Assembly (NCBI RefSeq): GCF_004167675.1
Contig: NZ_SEZQ01000005.1
From: Aliivibrio finisterrensis_A
GTDB lineage: Bacteria > Pseudomonadota > Gammaproteobacteria > Enterobacterales > Vibrionaceae
DNA: 64,000 nt
Direction: 5' to 3' (one strand)
Numbering within the stretch: position 1 is the first letter of the stretch; each line of letters opens with the position of its first letter. The position numbers and the translations under genes are program-made. The notes below the pieces were generated by a model. The model did no database searches. It was given only the letters and a program-made list of their open reading frames with translations, and was not told where the DNA came from. Below are positions 17,705 through 26,615 of this stretch, piece by piece.

Positions 17705-18232
17705 TTAGAACCCAGGATCCCAGTCAACTTCGATCCGTTGAGCTTCACGATCAATTAATTTGATCACTTGCTCATCAATAAAAGGAATCAATCGTTCCTT
17801 TTTACCAAAAGCATCTTTCAGGTTTGCTTTGACTACAAGAACATCGTTTGATCCGGTTTCAAAAATGTCGTCAACAACACCAAGACCGTAGCCTTGCGTT
17901 GTAACCACTTCCATACCAAACAATTCACGCCAGTAGAACTCATCTTCTGACAGCTCAGGTAGTACATCTGCTTTAACTGCAATTTCTAGGTTAGTATAAG
18001 TTTGAGCTTCTTCTCGAACCTCTAACCCTTCCAGTTTGCACACCAAACCTTTATGACGTTTCCAGCTTTCGACTGAAAACTCGACCCACTCACCTTTAAC
18101 TTGGATAAGCCAAGGCTTGTAATCGAAAATGCTTTCAGGTTGATCTGTAAAGGAAACTACTTTCAACCATCCACGAATACCATAGGAAGCACCAAACTTA
18201 CCTATAACAATAACTTCGTCTTGCTTACTCAT
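17705..18232 (-). CDS. rimM: 16S rRNA processing protein RimM
   Basis: 30S assembly factor that binds S19 and helps mature the 3' domain of 16S rRNA. N-terminal RimM domain (GKFGASYGIRGWLKV) and C-terminal PRC-barrel (ETGSNDVLVVKANLKDAFG), ending in VDWDPGF as in enterics. I start at the ATG of MSKQDEV (175 aa), preceded by AAAGG; seven further upstream codons are open (beginning 18253) and could be used instead. Confidence 0.95.
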   Translation of the reverse strand: MSKQDEVIVIGKFGASYGIRGWLKVVSFTDQPESIFDYKPWLIQVKGEWVEFSVESWKRHKGLVCKLEGLEVREEAQTYTNLEIAVKADVLPELSEDEFYWRELFGMEVVTTQGYGLGVVDDIFETGSNDVLVVKANLKDAFGKKERLIPFIDEQVIKLIDREAQRIEVDWDPGF

Positions 18233-18259
18233 AAATTCTTTACCTTTAACCAACTAATA

Positions 18260-18508
18260 TTAAGCCGCTTTTTTAGCGTCTTTAACTAGCTTAGCTACAC
18301 GATCAGAAAGACCAGCGCCTTGCTCAACCCAGTGACCAACACGATCAAGATCTAGGCGTAGACCTTCTTCTTGACCTTGTGCTGTAGGGTTAAAGAAACC
18401 TACTTTCTCAATGTAACGACCAGTTGATTTAAAACGGCTGTCCGCTACTACGATTTGATAAAATGGACGCTTCTTAGCGCCGTGACGTGCCAAACGAATG
18501 GTAACCAT
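18260..18508 (-). CDS. rpsP: 30S ribosomal protein S16
   Basis: Ribosomal protein of the 30S body, required for assembly. The 82-aa product is unmistakable (MVTIRLARHGAKKRPFYQI). First gene of the operon with rimM, trmD and rplS; preceded by an AAGAGGACG ribosome site and a strong promoter. Confidence 0.98.
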   Translation of the reverse strand: MVTIRLARHGAKKRPFYQIVVADSRFKSTGRYIEKVGFFNPTAQGQEEGLRLDLDRVGHWVEQGAGLSDRVAKLVKDAKKAA

Positions 18509-18592
18509 ATCGTCCTCTTTTGCTTTGTATAAAAATTAAATTGGCCCAAAAAGATGAATTTTTGAGCCCTCGTGCCAAATTAAAGCCCCGGA

Positions 18593-18620
18593 ATTTTACT
18601 CTTATAGAGTTTCAATGCAA
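18593..18620 (-). promoter_or_regulatory. Promoter of the rpsP operon
   Basis: Minus strand TTGCAT (18615-18620), 16-bp spacer, TAAAAT (18593-18598), then CCGGGG. It leaves a leader of roughly 80 nt before rpsP. Confidence 0.7.
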
Positions 18621-18671
18621 GGGATTTAGTTACTTTTTCACCAATTATTTTTGTAATTGATGAAAAATTTG

Positions 18672-18724
18672 GGAAAAAAAAGTGCGCTAGGTTATGTTTT
18701 TCACTAAATTAGCTTGTCGCACTT
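18672..18724 (-). terminator. Hairpin and T-tract after ffh
   Basis: On the minus strand AAGTGCG ... CGCACTTTTTTTT pairs over 7 bp around a large (about 30 nt) loop and ends in eight T. It lies 40 bp after the ffh stop and 50 bp before the rpsP promoter. It is probably the ffh terminator. The long loop is unusual, so a small 3'-derived RNA is possible. Confidence 0.55.
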
Positions 18725-18763
18725 AATTATATAACTTTTAGGATATCATCAGTTTAATGAGCG

Positions 18764-20137
18764 TTAGCGACCAAGACCACCCATTCCGCCCATTCCGCCC
18801 ATCATTCCTTGCATATTACGCATCATGCCTTTCATTCCACCCTTCTGCATTTTTTTCATCATTTTCTGCATTTGAGTAAATTGTTTTAGCATACGGTTCA
18901 CATCTTGCACTTGAACACCAGAACCTGCAGCAATACGCTTTTTACGTGATCCTTTGATGATTTCTGGACGTTCACGTTCTTTCATTGTCATGGAATTAAT
19001 AATCGCTTCCATTTGATTGAACATCTTGTCATCAACTTTATCTTTTACATCACTTGGTAGCTGAGACATGCCTGGGAGCTTATTCATCATTCCCATCATG
19101 CCGCCCATGTTTTTCATTTGACCAAGCTGTTCGCGGAAATCTTCTAAATCAAAGCCTTTTTTCTCTTTGAATTTTTTAGCTAGTTTCTCTGCTTTTTCTT
19201 TATCAACGTTCTTTTCAAGATCTTCAATTAAAGAAAGAACATCACCCATTCCCAAAATTCGAGAAGCAATTCGTTCTGGGTGGAACGCTTCAAGTGCATC
19301 GGTTTTTTCACCTACACCTAAAAACTTAACTGGCTTACCTGTGATATGACGAACAGATAAAGCGGCACCACCACGAGCATCACCATCTATTTTAGTTAAA
19401 ATAACACCAGTTAATGGTAAAGCATCACCAAAGGCTTTAGCGGTATTCGCCGCATCTTGACCTGTCATTGCATCAACAACAAACAGGGTTTCAATCGGAT
19501 TCACATGAGAATGAAGCTGTTTAATTTCATCCATCATTTCAGTATCAACAGCTAAACGACCGGCTGTATCCACAATAACAACATCAAAAAACTTCAGTTT
19601 TGCATGCCCAATTGCAGCATCGACGATATCAATTGGCTTTTGATCTGCACTTGATGGGAAGAAGTCAACATCAACCTCTCCTGCTAACATTTCTAGCTGT
19701 TTGATCGCCGCAGGACGGTAAACATCGGCAGAAACAACAAGTACTTTTTTCTTATCACGCTCTTTTAATAATTTAGCAAGTTTACCTGTACTGGTTGTTT
19801 TACCTGCACCTTGTAAACCCGCCATTAAAATAACTGCTGGCGGCTGACATGCTAAATTTAAGGCTTCATTTGATGCCCCCATCACGGCTTCAAGTTCAGA
19901 TTGAACAATCTTTATGAACTCTTGTCCTGGTGTTAAACTTTTTGAAACCTCAACACCAACCGCGCCTTCTTTTACACGCTTAATAAAATCACGAACTACA
20001 GGTAAAGCTACGTCGGCCTCTAATAGAGCCATGCGCACTTCACGCAGTGTTTCTTTTATATTGTCTTCTGTTAATCGACCTTTACCACTGATATTTTTCA
20101 GGGTTTTGGATAGTCTATCCGTTAAATTATCAAACAT
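18764..20137 (-). CDS. ffh: Signal recognition particle GTPase Ffh
   Basis: Protein subunit of SRP; with 4.5S RNA it recognises hydrophobic signal sequences on nascent chains and docks with FtsY. The 457-aa protein has the N and G domains with P-loop GLQGAGKTTSTGKLA near residue 105 and DTAGR, and a methionine-rich M domain ending in a Gly/Met-rich tail. It is divergent from ypjD, the arrangement found in enterics. Confidence 0.98.
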   Translation of the reverse strand: MFDNLTDRLSKTLKNISGKGRLTEDNIKETLREVRMALLEADVALPVVRDFIKRVKEGAVGVEVSKSLTPGQEFIKIVQSELEAVMGASNEALNLACQPPAVILMAGLQGAGKTTSTGKLAKLLKERDKKKVLVVSADVYRPAAIKQLEMLAGEVDVDFFPSSADQKPIDIVDAAIGHAKLKFFDVVIVDTAGRLAVDTEMMDEIKQLHSHVNPIETLFVVDAMTGQDAANTAKAFGDALPLTGVILTKIDGDARGGAALSVRHITGKPVKFLGVGEKTDALEAFHPERIASRILGMGDVLSLIEDLEKNVDKEKAEKLAKKFKEKKGFDLEDFREQLGQMKNMGGMMGMMNKLPGMSQLPSDVKDKVDDKMFNQMEAIINSMTMKERERPEIIKGSRKKRIAAGSGVQVQDVNRMLKQFTQMQKMMKKMQKGGMKGMMRNMQGMMGGMGGMGGLGR

Positions 20138-20288
20138 ATTCCTGCGCCTACTTTGCGACCATTTCTCGATTATACCTAAATCTGAGACGTTATAATGAAA
20201 ATTTTTTATCCTAACTGAATCACACCTACCGAGATTGCCCTCTAAAGGGTATAATCAAAATGTTGATAAACTAAATGATCAGTGAATT

Positions 20289-21083
20289 ATGGATACGATT
20301 ACAGCAATCAGTGCTGCACTTTTTTACTTTCTTGCTTTAGGGTTTGTGATCCCAGGCCTAGCTGGCCAAAATAAGATCCAAACAAATGTAGTACTGATTT
20401 GTGCTTCACTTGCTTTACTTCTGCACGCCTGGCAATTAAAAGAATTGATCCTAAATAGCTTTGGGCAAAATTTAAGTATTCTTAATGTTGCCTCTCTTAT
20501 TAGCTTTATTATATCGCTAGTAATGAGTGTTTCTATGCTCAAGTTTAGAGTGTGGTTTATTTTGCCCGTCGTTTATAGTTTTTCTGCAATTAACTTAATC
20601 GCAGCGACTTTTTTACCAGGGGCTTTTATTACTCACTTAGAGTCTCATCCAAGTTTATTAATTCATATTTCTTTAGCACTGTTTGCCTATTCAACGTTAA
20701 TGATCGCAACACTTTATGCCTTACAACTTGCTTGGCTCGATCATAAACTAAAAAGTAAAAAGTCATTAATGTTAAATCCAAATCTTCCACCATTAATGAT
20801 GGTTGAACGTCAGCTTTTCAAGATCATTTTAGTGGGTTTATTACTACTGACACTTACATTAATGACAGGCTTCACATTTATTCAAGATATGTTCGCTCAA
20901 GGTAAGGCTCATAAAGCAATCCTTTCCTTCATTGCTTGGGTTATTTATGCTGTATTAACTTGGGGTCATTATCAACGAGGTTGGCGTGGTCAAAAAGTAT
21001 TATGGTTCAGTTTATCTGGTGCATTTTTACTGACTCTGGCTTACTTTGGCAGTCGTTTTGTTCAAGAGGTAGTTTTAACTTAA
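20289..21083 (+). CDS. ypjD: Inner-membrane protein YpjD (CcsA/CcmC-like)
   Basis: A 264-aa polytopic membrane protein of the cytochrome c assembly family, with about eight hydrophobic segments, the first at residues 4-24. In E. coli ypjD lies between ffh and corB, exactly as here. The E. coli function is poorly defined; haem or cytochrome handling is only inferred from the fold. A functional link with corB is suggested by the conserved pairing. Confidence 0.85.
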   Translation: MDTITAISAALFYFLALGFVIPGLAGQNKIQTNVVLICASLALLLHAWQLKELILNSFGQNLSILNVASLISFIISLVMSVSMLKFRVWFILPVVYSFSAINLIAATFLPGAFITHLESHPSLLIHISLALFAYSTLMIATLYALQLAWLDHKLKSKKSLMLNPNLPPLMMVERQLFKIILVGLLLLTLTLMTGFTFIQDMFAQGKAHKAILSFIAWVIYAVLTWGHYQRGWRGQKVLWFSLSGAFLLTLAYFGSRFVQEVVLT

Positions 21084-21184
21084 ATTGTGGTAATCGCTCA
21101 CTTTTGGCATTCAAACTTGACAGACTGATTATCAGATAAGATAAATACCCTTTAGTTACCCTTTAAAATCGAGGATCAAGACAC

Positions 21185-22456
21185 TTGGACGACATATCAA
21201 CCGGCGCCCTATTTACTTTATTAGCTATACTTATTGTTATCTCTGGTTACTTCTCAAGCTCTGAAACGGGCATGATGTCGTTAAACCGCTATCGTCTAAA
21301 GCACCTATCCAACCAAGGTCATAAAGGGGCAAAGCGCGTTGAAAAGTTACTGAGTCGTCCTGACCGCCTTATTGGCTTAATTCTTATCGGTAATAACCTT
21401 GTTAATATCCTCGCTTCTGCAATCGCCACTATTCTTGGTATGCGCCTTTATGGTGATTATGGTGTGGCTATTGCCACTGGTGTGTTAACTCTTGTCATCC
21501 TTGTTTTTGCTGAAGTCACTCCTAAAACCCTTGCGGCAATGTATCCTGAACGAGTCTCTTACAGCAGCAGTATCGTATTAAATGTTTTAATGAAGATACT
21601 TTCTCCTCTCGTTATTTTAGTTAATTTTATCACCAATGGTTTTCTTAAACTGTTAGGCCTTGGGGCTGACCATAATGATAAAGACAATCTGAGTTCAGAA
21701 GAGCTTAGAACGGTTGTGCATGAGGCAGGAGGATTAATTCCGCGTCGTCACCAAGATATGTTAATTTCCATTCTAGATTTAGAACACGTAACCGTAAATG
21801 ATATTATGGTGCCTCGCAGTGAGATTACGGGAATTGATATTAATGATGATTGGAAATCTATTTCACGTCAATTAACTCATTCTCCTCATGGCCGCATTGT
21901 TCTATATCGTGATCAAATCGACGAAGTCGTTGGCATGTTACGCTTACGAGAATCTTATCGATTAATGCTTGAGAAAAATGAATTTACCAAAGAAACCTTA
22001 TTGCGAGCAGCTGATGAGATATATTTCATCCCAGAAGCCACACCATTAAATACACAACTATTAAAATTCCAACGCAATAAAGAGCGTATAGGCTTAATTG
22101 TTGATGAATATGGCGATATCCAAGGCCTAATCACATTAGAAGATATTTTGGAAGAGATTGTGGGTGAATTCACGACCTCAATGGCACCAAGCCTAGCAGA
22201 AGAAATAACACCTCAACCGGATGGCAGCTTTATGATTGAAGGCAGTGCCAATATCCGAGATATTAATAAAGGGTTAAAGTGGGATTTACCAACCGATGGA
22301 CCAAGAACATTAAATGGCTTGATTCTGGAACACCTAGAAGAAATACCTGAAGCTGAAATTAGTCTTGAAATTGACCAGCACAATATGGAAATCGTAGCAG
22401 TAGAAGAGAATAAAATTAATTTAGTGAAAGTATTTCCAAGCCCTGAAGACAAATAA
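21185..22456 (+). CDS. corB: CNNM/HlyC-CorC family transporter-like protein CorB
   Basis: A 423-aa membrane protein with an N-terminal CNNM/DUF21 transmembrane domain (about 1-190, with SSSETGMMSLNRYRLKHL), two CBS domains (about 205-330) and a C-terminal CorC_HlyC domain. The family (E. coli YfjD/CorB) is tied to magnesium and cobalt efflux or resistance. The start appears to be TTG at 21185: a GAGGATC ribosome site precedes it and homologues begin at this residue. The last base of the stop codon is also the first base of a MITE-like repeat. Confidence 0.9.
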   Translation: MDDISTGALFTLLAILIVISGYFSSSETGMMSLNRYRLKHLSNQGHKGAKRVEKLLSRPDRLIGLILIGNNLVNILASAIATILGMRLYGDYGVAIATGVLTLVILVFAEVTPKTLAAMYPERVSYSSSIVLNVLMKILSPLVILVNFITNGFLKLLGLGADHNDKDNLSSEELRTVVHEAGGLIPRRHQDMLISILDLEHVTVNDIMVPRSEITGIDINDDWKSISRQLTHSPHGRIVLYRDQIDEVVGMLRLRESYRLMLEKNEFTKETLLRAADEIYFIPEATPLNTQLLKFQRNKERIGLIVDEYGDIQGLITLEDILEEIVGEFTTSMAPSLAEEITPQPDGSFMIEGSANIRDINKGLKWDLPTDGPRTLNGLILEHLEEIPEAEISLEIDQHNMEIVAVEENKINLVKVFPSPEDK

Positions 22457-22618
22457 TACCATTCTGGATAAGTAGTTGTTCAGATAATTGCGTAGGAAAA
22501 ATCGATTAGAGCAAGGCATAAATTGCAGTAACTAGTGGATCTAATTACAAAAGTTATAACGCAGATATAATCGATTTTAACAAGTAAGAATGATCAAATA
22601 CTTATGTAGATTGGTATA
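22456..22618. repeat. MITE-like inverted-repeat element
   Basis: About 162 bp bounded by ATACCA ... TGGTAT, with imperfect inverted repeats of about 50 bp running inward. Both arms share ATACCAnTCT, ATAAGTA, TTGnTCA and an inner AAAATCGATT. There is no ORF. Related half-elements occur at 54846-54897 (near-identical to the right arm, inverted) and more remotely at 52571-52607. Non-coding dispersed elements of this kind are consistent with a non-autonomous transposon; no transposase is visible in the window. Confidence 0.75.
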
Positions 22619-22628
22619 ATACATAAGA

Positions 22629-22666
22629 AAAAAGCCCGCATTTGATAACACTAATGCGGGCTTTTT
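22629..22666. terminator. Bidirectional terminator between corB and luxS
   Basis: AAAAAGCCCGCATT ... AATGCGGGCTTTTT is a perfect 14-bp stem with a 10-nt loop and flanking A/T tracts, located between convergent genes. Confidence 0.92.
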
Positions 22667-22683
22667 AGTTGTTAATTTTAAAA

Positions 22684-23202
22684 TTAATCAACCGATAACT
22701 CTTTTAGCATTGAATCTGGTAATGCTAGTTCATCGTTTTTATTTACTCGAATACCTGATGCTAAAATAGTGCTCGCAATCGCTTTTGCTTCTTCTAATGA
22801 ATGCATAGTGTAAGTACCACATTGATATTCATTAAGTTCTGGTATCTTATTTTGTGCTTCTACTTTTAAAACATCTTCCATTGATGCAATCCACGCATTA
22901 GCAACGGTTTGCTCTGCTGGCGTACCAATCAAGCTCATGTAAAAACCAGTACGACACCCCATTGGCGAAATATCTATAATTTCAACCTCTGCACCATTTA
23001 GATGATTACGCATAAAGCCTGCGTATAAATGCTCTAAAGTATGAATGCCTTTTTCAGATAATATATCTTTGTTTGGTGCTGTAAAGCGTAAATCAAACAC
23101 AGTGATCGTATCACCTTTTGGAGTTTGCATTGTTTTTGCAACACGAACTGCTGGTGCTTCCATACGAGTATGATCTACAGTGAAACTATCTAATAGTGGC
23201 AT
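22684..23202 (-). CDS. luxS: S-ribosylhomocysteine lyase LuxS (AI-2 synthase)
   Basis: Cleaves S-ribosylhomocysteine to homocysteine and DPD, the precursor of autoinducer-2; it recycles SAM by-products and feeds vibrio quorum sensing. The 172-aa protein has the metal site HTLEH (His54, His58) and the third-ligand Cys in CGTYTMHS, plus the catalytic Cys in GCRTGFYMS. RBS is AAAGGA. In relatives luxS is close to gshA; here about 10 kb of foreign genes lies in between. Confidence 0.98.
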   Translation of the reverse strand: MPLLDSFTVDHTRMEAPAVRVAKTMQTPKGDTITVFDLRFTAPNKDILSEKGIHTLEHLYAGFMRNHLNGAEVEIIDISPMGCRTGFYMSLIGTPAEQTVANAWIASMEDVLKVEAQNKIPELNEYQCGTYTMHSLEEAKAIASTILASGIRVNKNDELALPDSMLKELSVD

Positions 23203-23233
23203 ATTCTAATCCTTTAATTTATGAAATGATGGC

Positions 23234-23440
23234 TTACCACCACCAACTACTTTGTCGTTCAAGTTCGGCTTTACATTGTTTTAATTGCCAGCCATACGTT
23301 TTTGCTTGAGATTCGACCTTACGAGCTATCTTAATCAATTGTGGTTTTCTTTGATAGCTTTTACGTTTATAACCACCACGACCCTCATGCACCCTTACAC
23401 TTTTTATTCGCAATTTAGTGAGAGAGTTCTTTTTCCACAA
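23234..23440 (-). CDS. Small very basic hypothetical protein upstream of luxS
   Basis: An open frame of 68 codons beginning TTG, rich in Lys and Arg and ending in Trp-Trp-Trp, 31 bp upstream of luxS in the same direction. I recognise no family. There is no clear ribosome site, no ATG, and a stop lies four codons upstream. It could be a real small protein, a remnant cut off by the neighbouring insertion, or chance. The composition (KRKSYQRKPQLIKIARKVE) looks protein-like rather than random. Confidence 0.35.
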   Translation of the reverse strand: MWKKNSLTKLRIKSVRVHEGRGGYKRKSYQRKPQLIKIARKVESQAKTYGWQLKQCKAELERQSSWWW

Positions 23441-23451
23441 GGCACAAAACT

Positions 23452-23480
23452 AAATTCTCACCTTTTCACAACATTAAGAA
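23452..23480. repeat. Candidate left attachment-site repeat of the island
   Basis: AAATTCTCACCTTTTCAC ... AAGAAT here resembles AATCTCACCTTTCAC ... AAGAAT at 33345-33370, in direct orientation at the other end of the inserted gene block. The two share CTCACCTTT exactly and differ by one-base indels. Direct repeats flanking an integrase-bearing island are what attL/attR cores look like. The exact ends remain unproven. Confidence 0.4.
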
Positions 23481-23489
23481 TAAACCATA

Positions 23490-23528
23490 AAAAGGTGTGA
23501 ATTACCTTTACTCTGATTCACACCTTTT
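23490..23528 (-). terminator. Perfect 13-bp inverted repeat, terminator-like
   Basis: AAAAGGTGTGAAT and ATTCACACCTTTT are perfect inverted copies separated by 13 bp. Read on the minus strand the hairpin ends in TTTTTATGG, so it could stop transcription heading into luxS from the island. The stretch 23529-23757 before the next gene shows no further feature. Confidence 0.6.
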
Positions 23529-23757
23529 GACGAGCTTAACGCAAGAATCCGTAAGCATCCTTCACGATTATATCTAAAGACAGTTACTCATCTACACAAA
23601 TCAACGATTTTACCAAAAATGTAATACTAAATCCGAAAAAGGAACTAAAAGTTAACGATGAAAACTTACCAACTAACAACAACTATGTTTGCTAATTATT
23701 TCATATGAAACAGTTATATTGTAAGATACAAAAAAACATAACTGATGAAATGGAAGC

Positions 23758-24396
23758 ATGTTAGACCCAACTCTCGTTAATCCAAGTATCCACAAGACAA
23801 TCTTTTTTGTTAGCCTAATCACATGCTTACTTTTCTGTATTGTACTACTGACATTACTTGTATGCTTGCCATCCCCATCATTACTATCTTACCTTGGTTA
23901 TGCCGACTCCGTTGCGCTTGCTAATGCTGATAATATCAACGACCCATTCACCTCACACATTGTTGGTGAATTAGTTAAAAATGGGACATTGATTAACCTG
24001 AAAGATGTGTGGTCATTTCAAACTGGCTTCTATCAAACAATAATTACTTTCCTTATCGCCATTAACGGTTTGATCGCTGCAATATCAGTAATTTATATCA
24101 AAAGCACATCAGAAGAAAAAGCCGAAGAAATTACTAAAAAACATATGCATAGTGTGAGTTTTAATCACATGTTAAATGTTAAGATTGAAAATGAGGCGGA
24201 AGTGCGACTTAGAATTGTACAAAGTGATTTAAATTCTACGGCTCGTAACTTTGAGGATGCACTTGAAACAGTGCAACGTTTAGATATGGAAAACCAAAGC
24301 CTACGCCAACAAATAAAGGTTATTTCGGAACGTATTGCTAATTTCGACACATCCGAATCTGAAGGCAAAGAAACCCTACTTGTCAAAAAGGAATAA
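23758..24396 (+). CDS. Two-TM membrane protein with cytoplasmic coiled coil (island cargo)
   Basis: A 212-aa protein of no family I can name. Hydrophobic segments at about 12-38 and 91-114 enclose a polar stretch of about 50 residues, followed by a charged coiled-coil tail (about 118-195) with repeated heptad-like E/L/R patterns. The gene ends 3 bp before the ImmA/IrrE-like gene, so the two are co-transcribed. A membrane-anchored coiled coil beside a protease is compatible with a sensor or membrane effector, but that is inference. Confidence 0.75.
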   Translation: MLDPTLVNPSIHKTIFFVSLITCLLFCIVLLTLLVCLPSPSLLSYLGYADSVALANADNINDPFTSHIVGELVKNGTLINLKDVWSFQTGFYQTIITFLIAINGLIAAISVIYIKSTSEEKAEEITKKHMHSVSFNHMLNVKIENEAEVRLRIVQSDLNSTARNFEDALETVQRLDMENQSLRQQIKVISERIANFDTSESEGKETLLVKKE

Positions 24397-24399
24397 TAG

Positions 24400-24942
24400 A
24401 TGGCATTCGTTAGAAAATCTGGTAGAAAAACTCAAGCAACTACAGAATTTGAAGACTTGTCTACACCTGAACATCTAATAGCACTAGCTAAAGATAAGGG
24501 CTTAGATACTGATCCTGTCAATGTATCTGAATTGGCAAGACATCTAGGTATTGCCGTTAGATATGAGCCAATGCAAGATGAAGAATCTGGCTCGCTAAAG
24601 AAAGAGAAAAAGTCAGGTGGTTGGATAATGACAGTTAATTCACTACACCACCCACATAGACAAAGATTTACAATAGCCCATGAAATTGCACATCGTATTC
24701 GACATGCAGCTAACAGTGACTGTTTCGAAGATAGAACTTTCTTTAGAAATGGGAAAACAAACTGGATGGAAGTCGAGGCAAATGATTTTGCAGCGTCACT
24801 ATTGATGCCTAATGATGCTTTCAATAATTTCATAGCTAACGTATCGTCAAAGGTTGAAGATATTGCTATGCACTTCCAAGTTTCTTCCTATGCAGTTCGA
24901 ATTAGAGCTAAAGTTCTTGGTTATGACGGACATAATCTATGA
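24400..24942 (+). CDS. ImmA/IrrE-family zinc metallopeptidase (island cargo)
   Basis: A 180-aa protein with the COG2856 peptidase signature: HEIAH (His94-Glu95-x2-His98) and the downstream third ligand Glu126 in EVEANDFAASLLMP. Family members cleave repressors (ImmA of ICEBs1, IrrE of Deinococcus) to switch on mobile elements or DNA-damage responses. There is no N-terminal helix-turn-helix repressor domain; residues 40-55 look like the short winged segment usual in the family. It overlaps the next gene by 4 bp (ATGA), implying translational coupling. The substrate is unknown. Confidence 0.88.
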   Translation: MAFVRKSGRKTQATTEFEDLSTPEHLIALAKDKGLDTDPVNVSELARHLGIAVRYEPMQDEESGSLKKEKKSGGWIMTVNSLHHPHRQRFTIAHEIAHRIRHAANSDCFEDRTFFRNGKTNWMEVEANDFAASLLMPNDAFNNFIANVSSKVEDIAMHFQVSSYAVRIRAKVLGYDGHNL

Positions 24943-26012
24943 GTGAATTTGTCTATTTCCCGATCATAAAGACTAGAGATGGCGAACTTCGTTGTTTTGA
25001 ACACATCAATGATGATGATTTTTCAAAGATTTTACCAATTTACGAACTAACCAAATCGAGAAAAACGAAAAAAGCACCTGATGGTGATATATATCGTCGT
25101 ATGAAGCAAATTACTGAAATTCAAAAGAAACGGCCATTTATACTTGATTTGAGTACAAACGAAAATTACATCAACCCTCAAATAGAGCAATTGTTATCAG
25201 AACACAATGGCTTTAAAGAGTGGCAGTATTTTCTATTTGATCTTCATTGTGACTTGAATATCGTTCCTATGGTTCACTTGTATGAAGATGATGACGGTAA
25301 GTTCGACGACGTTGAAGTATTCGTAAGAAGTGCTTCTGCTAAGACGGATTTTCTGGCGGTTAGATTGCCATATGACTTAAGTGAGAAAGAAGTTGAGTAT
25401 TACCTAACTCCTATAGCAAGTAACTTAAACGAAAATTGTAAACTCTACGTAATTCTAGATGCTGAATTCGTAAGAAAAAAAGCTATTAATGATGTAATAG
25501 ATACTTTCCTTGAAGCGTGCTCAGGTACGACTTTGTTCACAGATAAAATAGAAGCCGTTGTAATGCTCTGTTCTAGTTTCCCATCGAATGTTGCTCAAAC
25601 TGGTGGTGAAGATATTGCAGGTGAATTTAGGATCAGTGAAGAAGATATCTATCAAGGTGTTAGTGAAGAGTTCCCAATAAAATATGGCGACTACGTTTCA
25701 ATTAACACCGAACAAATTGAAATGAAAGGCGGTACTTTTGTACCTAGAGTTGATATTGCATCTTTAGATGGCAAATCATTTACTTATAAAAGATACCGTC
25801 GACACAATGGTGGATATGTAAAAGCGGCAGAGCACACAGTTAGAGATACAACATCATATAAGCCTCTAGGTGTTTGGGCTGATAAAGAGATCCAAGCAGC
25901 AGCAAATGATAATCCATCAGGTATCAGCCCTGCATTTTGGATATCCATTCGCATGAACTACTACATTAAAAGTCGAATTTTACTCAGAGAATCATCCGAT
26001 TCTTCGCTTTAG
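24939..26012 (+). CDS. 'Beta protein' family (PF14350-like / sce7725-like) protein (island cargo)
   Basis: A 357-aa soluble protein starting MSEFVYFPIIKTRDGELR and containing the ELTKSRK segment typical of the family named after a phage 'beta protein'. The molecular activity of the family is not established to my knowledge. It is the third gene of the operon with the membrane protein and the ImmA-like protease. Its 3' end overlaps the convergent sce7726-family gene by 21 bp. Beta/sce7725 and sce7726 proteins are, as I recall, neighbours in other bacteria, so the pair probably works together. Confidence 0.7.
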   Translation: MSEFVYFPIIKTRDGELRCFEHINDDDFSKILPIYELTKSRKTKKAPDGDIYRRMKQITEIQKKRPFILDLSTNENYINPQIEQLLSEHNGFKEWQYFLFDLHCDLNIVPMVHLYEDDDGKFDDVEVFVRSASAKTDFLAVRLPYDLSEKEVEYYLTPIASNLNENCKLYVILDAEFVRKKAINDVIDTFLEACSGTTLFTDKIEAVVMLCSSFPSNVAQTGGEDIAGEFRISEEDIYQGVSEEFPIKYGDYVSINTEQIEMKGGTFVPRVDIASLDGKSFTYKRYRRHNGGYVKAAEHTVRDTTSYKPLGVWADKEIQAAANDNPSGISPAFWISIRMNYYIKSRILLRESSDSSL

Positions 26013-26615
26013 TAATGACGGGGCTTTCTTTGTAATTGTGTGTATATCATCCGAGGTCAAATGAAGAGTGGTTTCTTGTTTCAATAATTTTGAAGCCACT
26101 TCATATCTTTCATTAAAATCGCTTCTTGATAGCTGCCTTAATGACTCTAATGTATTGTTTTTCGATACGTACTCGCATAATTCATGCTTCGATCTTAAAT
26201 TGCATCCTTTCGATAAAGCGGTCAACTTTTGAACACTTAGCGCGCTAGATAAAACTCTTTTATCGTGTCGTTTGAATTGTTTTGATTGTCGAACATGCGT
26301 AATACCATCACTTCCTGCTAATAAGATACCAACATCTCTTGAAATTGTTACCCGAACTTCAGCCAAATTGCTTGCTTCACACACGACAAAACAAAAATCA
26401 AAAAAATTTTTATAACTTTCAATTTGATCACTTAGTCTAGATACAGTGTCACGAGCACCTTTTATCTCAAAAGCAGTTAAATACCCAGCTTTTAACAATG
26501 CTAAATCCGCTCGCCTTTCCCCAAATTGAAACGAAAATTCAGAACCAACAACAAAGCTTTCATAATTTTCTAAAAAATACCGTATTAACAATTTTTTAAT
26601 TTCTAATTCTGTCAT
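25992..26615 (-). CDS. sce7726-family protein with PD-(D/E)XK-like nuclease motif (island cargo)
   Basis: A 207-aa protein from the ATG of MTELEIKK; a TTG four codons upstream (26627) is also possible. The N-terminal half shows a restriction-endonuclease-like core: Glu26 in GSEFSF, Asp37 in ERRADLALL and Glu50-x-Lys52 in AFEIKG. These are the expected spacing and beta-strand contexts of PD-(D/E)XK folds. The C-terminal half is helical and basic. It is transcribed toward the beta-family gene and overlaps it by 21 bp. A LexA-type box overlaps its promoter, suggesting induction by DNA damage. Confidence 0.75.
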   Translation of the reverse strand: MTELEIKKLLIRYFLENYESFVVGSEFSFQFGERRADLALLKAGYLTAFEIKGARDTVSRLSDQIESYKNFFDFCFVVCEASNLAEVRVTISRDVGILLAGSDGITHVRQSKQFKRHDKRVLSSALSVQKLTALSKGCNLRSKHELCEYVSKNNTLESLRQLSRSDFNERYEVASKLLKQETTLHLTSDDIHTITKKAPSLLKRRIG

